Shown one piece after another: positions 53,591 through 62,277 of a stretch of DNA of 64,000 nt. Numbering within the stretch: the first letter of the stretch is position 1; the number at the start of each line of letters is the position of its first letter. The stretch spans positions 248,001 through 312,000 of the forward strand of contig NZ_JBDZDR010000003.1 in assembly GCF_040049255.1 (NCBI RefSeq). The letters are read 5' to 3'. Under the pieces are notes generated by a model. It made no database searches, was not told the origin of the DNA, and saw only the letters and a list, made by a program, of their open reading frames with translations. The position numbers were made by a program, and so were the translations under genes. The stretch is from Pseudaminobacter sp040049255 (GTDB lineage Bacteria; Pseudomonadota; Alphaproteobacteria; Rhizobiales; Rhizobiaceae).

Positions 53591-54895
53591 ATGACCAGCA
53601 AGAGCAGAATTTTGGGGCCCGATGGCCGCAGCATCACCCGCCGCACGGCCCTGAAGGGGCTTGCCGCTTCGGCTGGCCTCGCCGCCGCGCCCGGCTTCGT
53701 GCGCTATGCGCAGGCGCAGAGTTCGGAGCCGATCAAGATCGGCTTCCAGTCGCACCGGACCGGTATCGGCGCGGCCTACGGCCGCTGGTACGAGCGGACG
53801 ACGGCCGCCGCCGTCAAGCTCATCAACGAGGGTGGCGGCATCAACGGCCGCCCGGTCGAGATCGTCATCGAGGACGACGGCACCGACGCCAAGCGCGGCG
53901 CCGAGGTGGTGGCCAAGTTCGCCAGCCAGCACAAGACCGACATCGTCTATGGCACGCTGTTTTCCCACGTCGTCACCGGCTCGGCCCCGACCGCCGGCGA
54001 GCTGAAGATCCCGTACTACGTGGTCAGCGAGGGCTACCACGTCGCCTCCGGCAAGCTGAACCGCTATTGCGTCCAGCCCGGCATCACCGATGTACGCTGC
54101 CAGGTCACGTCCGTGGCGCCGTGGATCGCCGCCAATGCCGGCAAGAAGGTCACCATGATCTTCCCCGACTACGCCTTCGGCTACGACCACCGCGACTACC
54201 TGCCGCCGGCCCTGAAGGCGCAGGGCGCCGAGGTGATCGCCCAGATCGCCATCCCACCGACGGAAAGCTCGTTCACGCGCTATTTCCCGCAGATCCCGGC
54301 CGAGACGGATGTGATCTATCATGTCATGGTGGGCCCGGCCGTGCTCACCTTCGTCAAGGAACTCGGCGAGTTCTATGGCTCTGGCGGGCCGCAGCTCTTC
54401 GGCTTCATCGATTCGCTCGAAGCGGTCGACATCAACAGCCCCGGCCTGGAATTCCTCGACGGCAGCCATTTCTGGGAAGGCTCGCCGCGCTATGCCCAGC
54501 CCAACGATAGCGAGGCGCAAAAAGCCTATCGCGCCGCCGTCGGCATCGACGACAATGGTGCGGCAATCGGCGACCCCAAGGATGTCTCCACCGCCGCCCA
54601 TATGTTCGGCTGCTGGGAAACGCTCTTCGTCATCAAGAAGGCGATGGAGGATGCCGGCTATCAGGGCCCGGCCGACCGCGCCAGGCTGATCGAGGCCACC
54701 GAGGCGCTCAAGGAGTTCAAGGAAGGCATCGAGCACCCGCAGGGCGACAAGATCTTCAACGGCAAGATCCACCAGGTCTTCGGCCACCAGAACATCTCCA
54801 AGCTGGAGAACGGCAAGCTGACGGTCGTGCACCGCACCAAGATCGAGGACGGCCTCTACGAGCCGGAGGGCGACTACACCACGCAGCCGCTCTGA
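53591..54895 (+). CDS. Liv-type ABC transporter substrate-binding protein with Tat signal
   Basis: The product is 434 residues. A Tat-like signal (ITRRTALKGLAASAGLAAAP ending AQAQ) precedes a type I periplasmic binding fold (IKIGFQSHRTGIGAAYGRWY, INGRPVEIVIEDDGTDAKRG). Related proteins bind branched-chain amino acids, urea or amides; the ligand cannot be read off here. GGGGAA precedes ATG 53591. The permeases and ATPases follow, starting 94 bases downstream. Confidence 0.92.
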   Translation: MTSKSRILGPDGRSITRRTALKGLAASAGLAAAPGFVRYAQAQSSEPIKIGFQSHRTGIGAAYGRWYERTTAAAVKLINEGGGINGRPVEIVIEDDGTDAKRGAEVVAKFASQHKTDIVYGTLFSHVVTGSAPTAGELKIPYYVVSEGYHVASGKLNRYCVQPGITDVRCQVTSVAPWIAANAGKKVTMIFPDYAFGYDHRDYLPPALKAQGAEVIAQIAIPPTESSFTRYFPQIPAETDVIYHVMVGPAVLTFVKELGEFYGSGGPQLFGFIDSLEAVDINSPGLEFLDGSHFWEGSPRYAQPNDSEAQKAYRAAVGIDDNGAAIGDPKDVSTAAHMFGCWETLFVIKKAMEDAGYQGPADRARLIEATEALKEFKEGIEHPQGDKIFNGKIHQVFGHQNISKLENGKLTVVHRTKIEDGLYEPEGDYTTQPL

Positions 54896-54989
54896 GCGGC
54901 TGCTTCCTTGCTGAGACGGTGCGGTCTGGATAGAGGCAATCGTCGTCACCTCCCGCCCATGGCCTCCAGCATCGCGAGACAAGACCTGA

Positions 54990-55871
54990 ATGTCCCTCGG
55001 CCCGCATCTTTTCCTCGCCACGCTCGAAGGCCTCGTCACCAGCGCCGTGCTGGCGCTGATGGCGCTTGGCCTGTCGCTGGTGTTCGGCGTCATGCGCGTG
55101 GTCAATGTCGCGCATGGCGAGTTCTACATGCTGGGCGCGGTGCTGGCCTGGTGGGCGGCATCGCTGGTCTCGGGCCATCCGGCCGTCGGCTTCTTGCTCG
55201 CGCTGGTGGTCAGCCCGCTCATCGTCGGCGCCATAGCGCTGGTGGCCGAGCGGCTGGTGCTGCGGCGGCTGAACTACGACCCGGAAGCCACAATCGTCGC
55301 CACGATCGGCCTGCTCTACATCATCCAGCAGTTGGCGCTCACCTTCTACGGTCCGCAGGCGCGGCCGGTGGCGGCACCGTTCACCTACCGCGTGCTGTTT
55401 CCCTGGTTCGGCTATTCCGGTTACAAGCTGTCGATCATTGCCGCGTCGATCCTGCTTCTCCTCGCCACCTGGTTTGTGCTTTCGCGCACGCGCATCGGCC
55501 TCGTCATGCGCGCCACCCAGTACGACCGCGAAACCGCGCAGGCCTTCGGCATCCCGGTGGGCCACGTCTATGCCGGCGTCTTCGCGCTCGGCGCCATGCT
55601 GGCGGCAATTGCCGCGGTGCTCATCGTGCCGATCAGCCAGGCGCATTATCTGATGGGGCTCGACCCGCTGCTCCTGTCCTTCATCGTCGTCATCATCGGC
55701 GGGTTGGGCTCGCTGCGCGGCACCGTGGTGGCGGCACTGCTCATCGGCGTGTCCGATGGCATCATCTCCGCCTTCTTCTCGCCCACGCTCGCCAAGATCG
55801 TCGCCACCCTTGCGGTTGCCATGGTGCTGGTGTTCCGCCCGCAAGGCCTGTTCGGGACGCAGAGCCGATGA
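54990..55871 (+). CDS. livH: Branched-chain amino acid-type ABC permease, LivH
   Basis: The product is 293 residues with about eight membrane segments. Typical LivH phrases are LSLVFGVMRVVNVAHGEFYMLGA near the N-terminus and GGLGSLRGTVVAALLIGVSDG near the C-terminus. It forms half of the channel. Its stop overlaps the livM start by four bases (ATGA). Confidence 0.95.
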   Translation: MSLGPHLFLATLEGLVTSAVLALMALGLSLVFGVMRVVNVAHGEFYMLGAVLAWWAASLVSGHPAVGFLLALVVSPLIVGAIALVAERLVLRRLNYDPEATIVATIGLLYIIQQLALTFYGPQARPVAAPFTYRVLFPWFGYSGYKLSIIAASILLLLATWFVLSRTRIGLVMRATQYDRETAQAFGIPVGHVYAGVFALGAMLAAIAAVLIVPISQAHYLMGLDPLLLSFIVVIIGGLGSLRGTVVAALLIGVSDGIISAFFSPTLAKIVATLAVAMVLVFRPQGLFGTQSR

Positions 55872-56815
55872 GCGGGGCCGCCTCGAAAACCTTGCTCCTG
55901 CATGTGGCGGTGATCGCCGCGCTCTTCGTGCTCGGCTTCGTGCTGCCGGAATATCACCACGGCGTGCTGGCGCGCATCATGGTGCTGGCGGTGTTTGCCA
56001 TGGGCTACAATTTGCTGTTCGGCTACACCGGCCTGCTCAGCCTCGGCCACGCCATGTTCTTCTCGGGGGGCCTCTACGGTGCGGGGCTTGCCATCTACCA
56101 TCTCGGCTGGAATGCCGCGGCCGGTTTTGCCGCCGGACTGGCCAGCGGCGCCGCGCTCGCGTTGGTCATCGGCGCGTTGGCCCTGCGCACCACCGGCGTC
56201 GCCTTCATGATCGTGACCATGATGTTCGCGCAGGTGTTTTACCTCCTGACCTTCTATTTCGCCGAATGGACACATGGCGACGACGGGCTGGTGCTCGACG
56301 CCGCCGCGCGCCGGTTTGCCGGTCTCGATCTTACCGACCCGATGACGCGCTACATGGCGGCACTCGCGCTCTTCGCAATCGTCCTCTTCTCAACGCTTGC
56401 CATCGTGCGCTCGGCGCATGGCCGCGTGCTGGTCGCCATTCGCGAGAACGAGGCGCGGACAAAAATGCTCGGCTACGACACCTTTGCCAACAAGCTCGCC
56501 GCCACAGTCGCCTCCGGCGTCATCTGCGCGGCAGCGGGGGCGGCCTATGCGCTGCTGTTCGGCTATGTCGGCTCCACCTTCGCGGGCGTGCAATATTCCA
56601 TCCTGCCGCTGCTATGGGTGCTTCTCGGAGGCGCCGCCACCACGCTCGGGCCCTTCCTCGGCACGCTGTTCATGTATTACGTGGTCGACGTCACCTCGAG
56701 CTACACCTCGGCCTATATGCTGGTCGTCGGCGCCGCGCTCATCCTTCTCGTGCTCTACTTCCCCAAGGGCGTGCTGGGCAGCCTGCGCCAGCGCTGGGCG
56801 CGGTGGTTGCCATGA
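55868..56815 (+). CDS. livM: Branched-chain amino acid-type ABC permease, LivM
   Basis: The product is 315 residues with about nine membrane segments. LivM markers are YNLLFGYTGLLSLGHAMFF, AIRENEARTKMLGYDTFANK (the ATPase-contact loop) and LLGGAATTLGPFLGTLFM. It pairs with LivH and overlaps livG by four bases. Confidence 0.95.
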   Translation: MSGAASKTLLLHVAVIAALFVLGFVLPEYHHGVLARIMVLAVFAMGYNLLFGYTGLLSLGHAMFFSGGLYGAGLAIYHLGWNAAAGFAAGLASGAALALVIGALALRTTGVAFMIVTMMFAQVFYLLTFYFAEWTHGDDGLVLDAAARRFAGLDLTDPMTRYMAALALFAIVLFSTLAIVRSAHGRVLVAIRENEARTKMLGYDTFANKLAATVASGVICAAAGAAYALLFGYVGSTFAGVQYSILPLLWVLLGGAATTLGPFLGTLFMYYVVDVTSSYTSAYMLVVGAALILLVLYFPKGVLGSLRQRWARWLP

Positions 56816-57540
56816 CGCCGCTTCTCGAAACCCGCGCGCTGACCAAGGATTTCGGCGGCCTGCACGCCGTGAACCATGTCGACTTCTCGCTGCCCGCCGG
56901 CGAGATCCGCGCCATCATCGGCCCCAATGGCGCCGGCAAGACCAGCTTCGTCAGCCTCGTCTGCGGTCGCATCGAGCCGACTTCCGGCAGCATCTTCTTC
57001 GACGGGCACGACATTACCCGCCTGCCGGCGCAACGGCGCGTGCGGCTGGGCATCGCTTACACGTTCCAGATCACCTCGGTGTTCGCCAATCTCAGCGCCT
57101 ATGACAATGTCGCGCTGGCCGTGCAGCGCACGCTGTCCGACGGCCGCGGGCATGGCCGGCTGCATGCGGGCGTTATGGAAGCGCTGGCGCGCACCGGCCT
57201 TGCCGACCGTGCCGACATGGCGGCCGGCAGCCTGTCCTACGGCCACCAGCGCCTGCTCGAGGTCGCCATGGGGCTGGCGCTGAAGCCACGCCTGCTCATC
57301 CTCGACGAGCCCACTCAGGGCCTCTCCGACGGCGAGATCGCCGGCTTCATGGCGCTGGTGCGCGAGATCGCGGCAGACGCCACGGTGCTTCTCATCGAGC
57401 ACAATATGGACGTGGTGATGGGGCTGGCGCAGCGCATCACGGTCATGGACGCTGGGCGCGTCCTCGCCGAAGGCACGCCGGCCGAAATCCGCGCCAACGC
57501 GGCCGTGCAGCAGGCCTATCTGGGGACGGAAAGCGCATGA
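56812..57540 (+). CDS. livG: Branched-chain amino acid-type ABC ATPase, LivG
   Basis: The product is 242 residues. Walker A is GPNGAGKT (about residues 38-45), the signature is LSYGHQRLLEVA (the LivG form of LSGGQ), Walker B is LLILDEPTQGLS and the switch histidine is in LLIEHNMDVVMGLA. It energises LivH and LivM together with LivF. It overlaps livF by four bases. Confidence 0.95.
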   Translation: MTPLLETRALTKDFGGLHAVNHVDFSLPAGEIRAIIGPNGAGKTSFVSLVCGRIEPTSGSIFFDGHDITRLPAQRRVRLGIAYTFQITSVFANLSAYDNVALAVQRTLSDGRGHGRLHAGVMEALARTGLADRADMAAGSLSYGHQRLLEVAMGLALKPRLLILDEPTQGLSDGEIAGFMALVREIAADATVLLIEHNMDVVMGLAQRITVMDAGRVLAEGTPAEIRANAAVQQAYLGTESA

Positions 57541-58259
57541 ACCACGCCCCCGCCACGGATGTGCTCACCATCTCCGGCCTCGACTGCTTCTATGGCAATG
57601 TGCAGGTCCTGCACCGGCTCGATCTGTCGCTGCGCAGGGGCGAGGTGCTGTGTGTCGTCGGCCGCAACGGCGCCGGCAAGACAACCACGCTGAAGGCGAT
57701 CATGGGGCTGGTGCCGGCCCGGGCCGGCTCGATCCGCCTCGGCGCGCGCGAACTCACCGCGCTCGCCCCGCACGAGGTGCCGCGCACGGGCATCGCCTAT
57801 GTGCCGCAGGGAAGGCGGCTGTTCGCCGAGATGACGGTGGCCGAAAATCTCGAGATCGGCCTGATGACGCGCCGCAAGAGCAGGGCGGTGCGCGAAGCGG
57901 TGCTGGAGCTCTTTCCGCTGTTGCGGGAACGGCTCGGCCAGCGTTCCGGCACGCTTTCGGGCGGCGAGCAGCAGATGCTGGCCATGGCGCGCGCGCTCTG
58001 CCTGGAGCCCGAGGTGCTGCTGCTCGACGAGCCCACCGAAGGCCTGATGCCGTCGATGATCGCGAAGATCCGCGATATTGTGGCAACCCTGCGCCAGCGC
58101 GGCGTCTCCGCCATATTGGTCGAGCAGCGCGTGGATGCCGTGCTGTCTCTGGCCGACCGCGTCGCCTTCATCGAAAATGGTCGCTCCCGCGAAACCCTTG
58201 CGGTGGAAGCCGTTCGCGCCGACCCCCAGCTGCTGCAGCGCTATGTCGGCGTAGGGTAG
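57537..58259 (+). CDS. livF: Branched-chain amino acid-type ABC ATPase, LivF
   Basis: The product is 240 residues. Walker A is GRNGAGKTT (about residues 42-50), the signature is LSGGEQQMLAMARAL, and Walker B is LLLDEPTEGLMPSM with IEQR-like VEQRVDAVLSLADR. The loop YVPQGRRLFAEMTVAENL is typical of LivF. It closes the five-gene importer operon. Confidence 0.95.
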   Translation: MNHAPATDVLTISGLDCFYGNVQVLHRLDLSLRRGEVLCVVGRNGAGKTTTLKAIMGLVPARAGSIRLGARELTALAPHEVPRTGIAYVPQGRRLFAEMTVAENLEIGLMTRRKSRAVREAVLELFPLLRERLGQRSGTLSGGEQQMLAMARALCLEPEVLLLDEPTEGLMPSMIAKIRDIVATLRQRGVSAILVEQRVDAVLSLADRVAFIENGRSRETLAVEAVRADPQLLQRYVGVG

Positions 58260-58449
58260 GGCGCCCGGTTTCCTCCTCCGAACGGAGGAAGCGGCGCTCG
58301 TAACCCTGTGGCAAGCTCCCGGCTTCGAGGCGGGGCCGGCAACCGAGCGTCGCGCGTTGCATAAGGTTGCCGGGTCCCCGCACATCGGCGCCAAGGCAAG
58401 CGTGCAGCGTCCTCCGTCCGGCGAGGCCGAAGCGAGGGCGGGCAAGAGA

Positions 58450-59466
58450 ATGATCTCACGGGGGGCGTGTTTGCGGTTCGGGTTCGGCCTTGTGCTGGCC
58501 GCGGCGGTCGCCTGCGGGGCCGGTCTGGCCGTCGCGGCAGACATCGAGGGCAGCAAGGACCATCCGCTTGTCGGCCGCTATGATGGCGCCGAGATCGTCG
58601 GCTATGCCGCTTCCGAATATGACGAGGCCACGGTGCTCGAAGGCCCGTTCGCTCCGGTCGATGCCGACACGCGAAGCGGCGGCGGCTTTGCCACGCTCGA
58701 AGGCAAGACCTTCCTCATCTACTACGCGCTGCCCGCCGGGCGCTCCACGCTGGAGGTGCTGCGCAACTACCAGGCCGCGCTCAAGGCGAAAGGCTTCGAG
58801 TCTATGTTCTCTTGCGCGGCTGCCGATGGGAGCTGCTTCGCCAGCAAGTCGCCCGATGCCGCCTATTTTCTCGGCAGCAGCATCGGCGACCCGCTGACCC
58901 TTCCCCGGCTGGCCGACGATTATGTCCACAACTGGTTCGAGCAGAACGCCCGCTATGTGCTTGCCCGCCTGGACCGGCCGGAAGGCGCGGTCTACGCGGC
59001 CATCTGGCTGGGCGAAAGCGGTCGCGGTTCGGTTGCCGTGGTGCGTGTGGTGGAAACCGCGCAGATGGAGGCCGACAAGATCGTGTTCATCGATGCCGGC
59101 GAGATGCAGCAGGCCATCGAGAGCGACGGCCGGATCAGCCTCTATGGCATCCTGTTCGATTTCGACAAGGACGTGCTGCGGCCGGAATCGAAGCCCACGC
59201 TGGACGAGATCGCCAGGCTGATGGCCTCGAACCCGCAGCTCAACCTCCAGATCGTCGGCCACACCGACAACCAGGGCTCGGTCGACTACAACATGGACCT
59301 GTCACGGCGCCGCGCCGCCAGTGTGGTGGCCGCGCTGACCGGCGACTATGGTGTGGGGGGCGAGCGGCTCAGCGCCGAGGGCGCCGGTTCCAGCGCGCCC
59401 GTCGCCTCCAACGACGACGAGCAGGGTCGGGCGAAGAACCGCAGGGTGGAGCTCGTTTCCAGATGA
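58450..59466 (+). CDS. OmpA-family cell-envelope protein
   Basis: The product is 338 residues. A signal peptide (FGFGLVLAAAVACGAGLAVAA) is followed by a DUF4892-like N-terminal domain (about residues 40-210) and a C-terminal OmpA peptidoglycan-binding domain (LFDFDKDVLRPESKPTLDEI and VGHTDNQGSVDYNMDLSRRR with the conserved NRRVEL). It likely anchors in or near the outer membrane and binds the wall. ATG 58450 lies before the signal peptide; upstream codons do not look coding. The stop overlaps the next gene (ATGA). Confidence 0.86.
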   Translation: MISRGACLRFGFGLVLAAAVACGAGLAVAADIEGSKDHPLVGRYDGAEIVGYAASEYDEATVLEGPFAPVDADTRSGGGFATLEGKTFLIYYALPAGRSTLEVLRNYQAALKAKGFESMFSCAAADGSCFASKSPDAAYFLGSSIGDPLTLPRLADDYVHNWFEQNARYVLARLDRPEGAVYAAIWLGESGRGSVAVVRVVETAQMEADKIVFIDAGEMQQAIESDGRISLYGILFDFDKDVLRPESKPTLDEIARLMASNPQLNLQIVGHTDNQGSVDYNMDLSRRRAASVVAALTGDYGVGGERLSAEGAGSSAPVASNDDEQGRAKNRRVELVSR

Positions 59467-59990
59467 AGATGACAGCAAGTGCAGCAATTCTCGCGCTGGC
59501 GTCGGTCCTCACCCTTGCTGGCGCCCATGCAGCCGGCTTCGAGCCCTATCCGGGCGCCGTCCCGAGCCCCGAGCTCGAAGCCGCCGCCGGCCAGGAAGAG
59601 GTGCAGATCGGTATCGACCCGTCCGAAGGCACGGTGTCCTATTTCACAACCTCGGATTCGTTCGACGACGTGCTGGCCTTCTTTCTGCAGCACGGTCATG
59701 AATTCGCCATGCCGCCCATGCCGGGCCTGGACGACAACGGCCGCGATCGCGGCCTGGCGGCCGCGGTCACCTTCGGCGCCGACGGGTTCAAGGCGGTGCC
59801 CACCGGGGTGCGGGTCAATCAGGCCTTCGTCATCTTCGACGATGCCGAGGACATCAACGAATCCAGCGATTGGCTCACCATCATCAGGCCGGTTGTGTTC
59901 GGCGCCAGGTCGGGCGACGGCATCGGATGGCGCTTCACCCCCGTCCGGACCGAGAATGCGACCGCCATCGTGCGGATGCGGAGACAGTAG
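59463..59990 (+). CDS. Small secreted protein following the OmpA-like gene
   Basis: The product is 175 residues and was not recognised. It starts with a clear signal peptide (AAILALASVLTLAGAHA) and continues with FEPYPGAVPSPEL and SYFTTSDSFDDVLAFFLQHGHEF. This reads like the N-terminal DUF4892-type part of the preceding protein (a short domain on protein location or conformation), but the match is only by eye. The four-base overlap with the OmpA gene implies coupled translation and a joint envelope task. Confidence 0.7.
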   Translation: MKMTASAAILALASVLTLAGAHAAGFEPYPGAVPSPELEAAAGQEEVQIGIDPSEGTVSYFTTSDSFDDVLAFFLQHGHEFAMPPMPGLDDNGRDRGLAAAVTFGADGFKAVPTGVRVNQAFVIFDDAEDINESSDWLTIIRPVVFGARSGDGIGWRFTPVRTENATAIVRMRRQ

Positions 59991-60038
59991 CCGCTTTCTC
60001 CGCTATCGTGCGGTCGATTGGTCGAACCGGCAGAAACG

Positions 60039-61202
60039 ATGGATGACTTTCCGCCTCCTCAGAGACTATCGGAAATCATAGGCCTTGTTTACGACTGCGC
60101 GCTCGATCCGGGCCGGTGGGACGACACGCTCGACGAGATCAGAGCGCTGTTTCGCTGCCACAACGCCCAGCTGATAATGTTCGATCTGGACCAGCGCTGC
60201 CCCACGCTGCGGAAAAGCGTGGGCATCGATCCCTACTGGCTGGAAAGGCAGCTGGAATATGCGGCCGAGGTCGCCGATTGGGAGCGTCTGCCCCTGGCGA
60301 CCGCGTGGCCCCTGGACGAGCCGCAGGTGCTCTCGCGCCACCTGCCGCAGGAACTGCGGCAAAGCTCGCGCTATCTGGCCGAGTGGGGCGCGCCGCAAGG
60401 CATCGTCGACAGCATGGCGCTGGTGCTCATGCGCAGCCCCTCGCGCCATGCCCAGATCGGTCTGGGCCGGCACGCATCCGTTGGCCTCGTCTCTGAACGC
60501 GAGGTGGAGCTTGGCCGGCTTCTGGTGCCTCATGTCCGGCGCGCGGTGACCATCAGCGACATACTGGACGTCCAGTCGCTTGAGGCGGAGGCTGCCCGGG
60601 AAGTGTTCGACACGCTGCGGGCCGGCGTGGTGCTGACCGACGGCAAGGCGCGCATCCTGCATGCCAACGCCGCCGCGGAAGCCATGCTGCGCGCCGGCAG
60701 GCCGATCCGCAGCACCGGCGGCACCATCCAGGCCAATGTGGCCTCTGCCACGACGGAGCTTCACGCCGCCATCGACCTTGCCGCGCGGAACGAGGCCGAA
60801 ATCGGCACGACCGGGCTTGCGGTGCGGCTGACCAATGCCGGGCATGCGCCGGTTCTGGGCAGCGTGTTGCCGATGCGGGCAGGCGCCGCGCGGCGGCGGC
60901 TGGAGCCGCGGGCGGTGGCGGCGGTGTTCATCAATCCAATCGGCAACGATGCCAACGGCGCGGAGGCCATGGCGGTCGCCTTCGATTTCACCCGCATGGA
61001 AACGCGAGTTCTGACCTCGTTGCTGGCTGGCCGCACGCTGGTCCAGAGCGCGGCCGAGCTGGGCATCGCGCTCACCACTGCCAAGACCCATCTCGGCAAC
61101 ATCTTCGTCAAGACGGGCGTGTCGCGGCAGGCAGAGCTCGTGCGCCTGGCCGCGCAGATAGCTTCGCCGGCCCGCCGAAACGGGGCCTGGCCGACCGGGT
61201 GA
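60039..61202 (+). CDS. LuxR-type transcriptional regulator with PAS-like sensory region
   Basis: The product is 387 residues. The C-terminal helix-turn-helix is of LuxR type (RMETRVLTSLLAGRTLVQSA, AAELGIALTTAKTHLGNIFVKTGVSRQAELVRL). A middle PAS-like segment (FDTLRAGVVLTDGKARILHANAAAEAML) may sense a ligand. The N-terminal half is unassigned. It follows the OmpA-like pair by 48 bases, so it may control or be co-transcribed with them. ATG 60039 (MDDFPPPQRL) is preferred to TTG 60018. Confidence 0.85.
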   Translation: MDDFPPPQRLSEIIGLVYDCALDPGRWDDTLDEIRALFRCHNAQLIMFDLDQRCPTLRKSVGIDPYWLERQLEYAAEVADWERLPLATAWPLDEPQVLSRHLPQELRQSSRYLAEWGAPQGIVDSMALVLMRSPSRHAQIGLGRHASVGLVSEREVELGRLLVPHVRRAVTISDILDVQSLEAEAAREVFDTLRAGVVLTDGKARILHANAAAEAMLRAGRPIRSTGGTIQANVASATTELHAAIDLAARNEAEIGTTGLAVRLTNAGHAPVLGSVLPMRAGAARRRLEPRAVAAVFINPIGNDANGAEAMAVAFDFTRMETRVLTSLLAGRTLVQSAAELGIALTTAKTHLGNIFVKTGVSRQAELVRLAAQIASPARRNGAWPTG

Positions 61203-61241
61203 GGGGGCAGCCTGCGCGAGATGGCGCGGGCAGGCGCCGCG

Positions 61242-62069
61242 TCAGCCGACGAAGGCGCGCTCGACGACGAAGGTTGACGGCTGGCTCAGCGAGCCTTCGT
61301 CGAAGCCGAGGCTTTCGGCCAGCTCCTTGACGTCCTTCAGCATCTGCATCGAGCCGCAGATCATGATGCGGTCGGTCTCGGGGTCGAGCTTTTCGATGCC
61401 GAGGTCGGTGTAGAACTTGCCCGAGCCGATCAGCGTGGTGATGCGGCCCATATGGGGCGACTCTTCGCGCGTCGTGGTCGAGTAGAGCGTCACGCGGCCA
61501 TGCGTCAGCTCGCCGATCAGCGGATCTTCCGCCAGCGCCGCCACCAGCTCCTTGCCATAGGACAGCTCGGCCACGTCGCGGCAGGTGTGGGTGACATAGA
61601 CCTGCTCGAACCTTTCATAGGTATCGGGGTCGCGCAGCAGGCTGGCAAAGGGCGCGATGCCGGTGCCGGTCGAGATCATGAAAAGCCGTTTGGCGGGCGT
61701 CAGGGCGTCGAGTACCAGCGTGCCGGTGGCCTTGTGGCGCATCAGGATGGTGTCGCCCGGCTGGATCTTCTGCAGATGCTGGGTCAGCGGGCCGTCCGGC
61801 ACCTTGATGGAGAAGAATTCCAGCTCCTCGTCCCAGGCGGGGCTGGCGATTGAATAGGCGCGGAACACCGGCTTCTCGGCATTGGGCAGGCCGATCATGA
61901 CGAACTCGCCCGAGCGGAAGCGCAGCGACTGCGGCCGGGTGATGCGGAAGGAGAACAGCCGGTCGGTATAGTGCTTCACCGAAACCACGGTCTCGGCATA
62001 GACATTGGCCGGAATGGGGAAGGCAAGCGGCTTCGCCTCGGCCGTGTTGAGGGCTGCTGCGGTGTTCAT
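61242..62069 (-). CDS. fpr: Ferredoxin-NADP+ reductase
   Basis: The product is 275 residues. FAD-binding residues are in FRAYSIASP, and the NADPH motif is STGTGIAPFASLLRDP, with MICGSMQMLKDV and the C-terminal FVVERAFVG. It matches the subclass IA/bacterial FPR of Rhizobiales, used in electron supply and oxidative stress. ATG 62069 is used; in-frame upstream codons overlap the intergenic operator region. It is divergent from a hydantoinase gene across 208 bases. Confidence 0.95.
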   Translation of the reverse strand: MNTAAALNTAEAKPLAFPIPANVYAETVVSVKHYTDRLFSFRITRPQSLRFRSGEFVMIGLPNAEKPVFRAYSIASPAWDEELEFFSIKVPDGPLTQHLQKIQPGDTILMRHKATGTLVLDALTPAKRLFMISTGTGIAPFASLLRDPDTYERFEQVYVTHTCRDVAELSYGKELVAALAEDPLIGELTHGRVTLYSTTTREESPHMGRITTLIGSGKFYTDLGIEKLDPETDRIMICGSMQMLKDVKELAESLGFDEGSLSQPSTFVVERAFVG

Positions 62070-62197
62070 GAAAAATCCGGACCTTTCGCCAAAGCGGCGC
62101 AAACTCGGCGTTTGCGAAGCCGGACTGCATCGTCCCGCGCGCTGCCGCAAATCCCGAAAACGGTAACTCTGTGTGCCCAATTTACTAGTATGCAAAC

Positions 62198-62215
62198 GAT
62201 ATTGACGTCAATATC
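62198..62215. promoter_or_regulatory. Perfect 18-bp palindrome between fpr and hyuA
   Basis: GATATTGACGTCAATATC is an exact palindrome in the divergent fpr/hyuA gap, with a second small palindrome TACTAGTA at 62183-62190. Its position, 63 bases before the hyuA start and 129 before fpr, suits a dimeric repressor or activator. The regulator is not known. Confidence 0.65.
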
Positions 62216-62277
62216 CGGGCGTGGAACAGCTTTCCAAACTGCTTCCGATCCTTGGTCCTGCGTTTCGGGTTTCGAAC

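Noticed and set aside
51974..55105. 1043-codon minus-strand ORF opposite the membrane protein and the Liv binding protein
   Set aside because: It spans two real plus-strand genes and their intergenic gap and shows only low-complexity composition.
56812..57540. Odd ABC signature LSYGHQR in LivG as a possible defect
   Set aside because: LivG proteins normally have an LSYGQQ-type signature, so this is within family variation.
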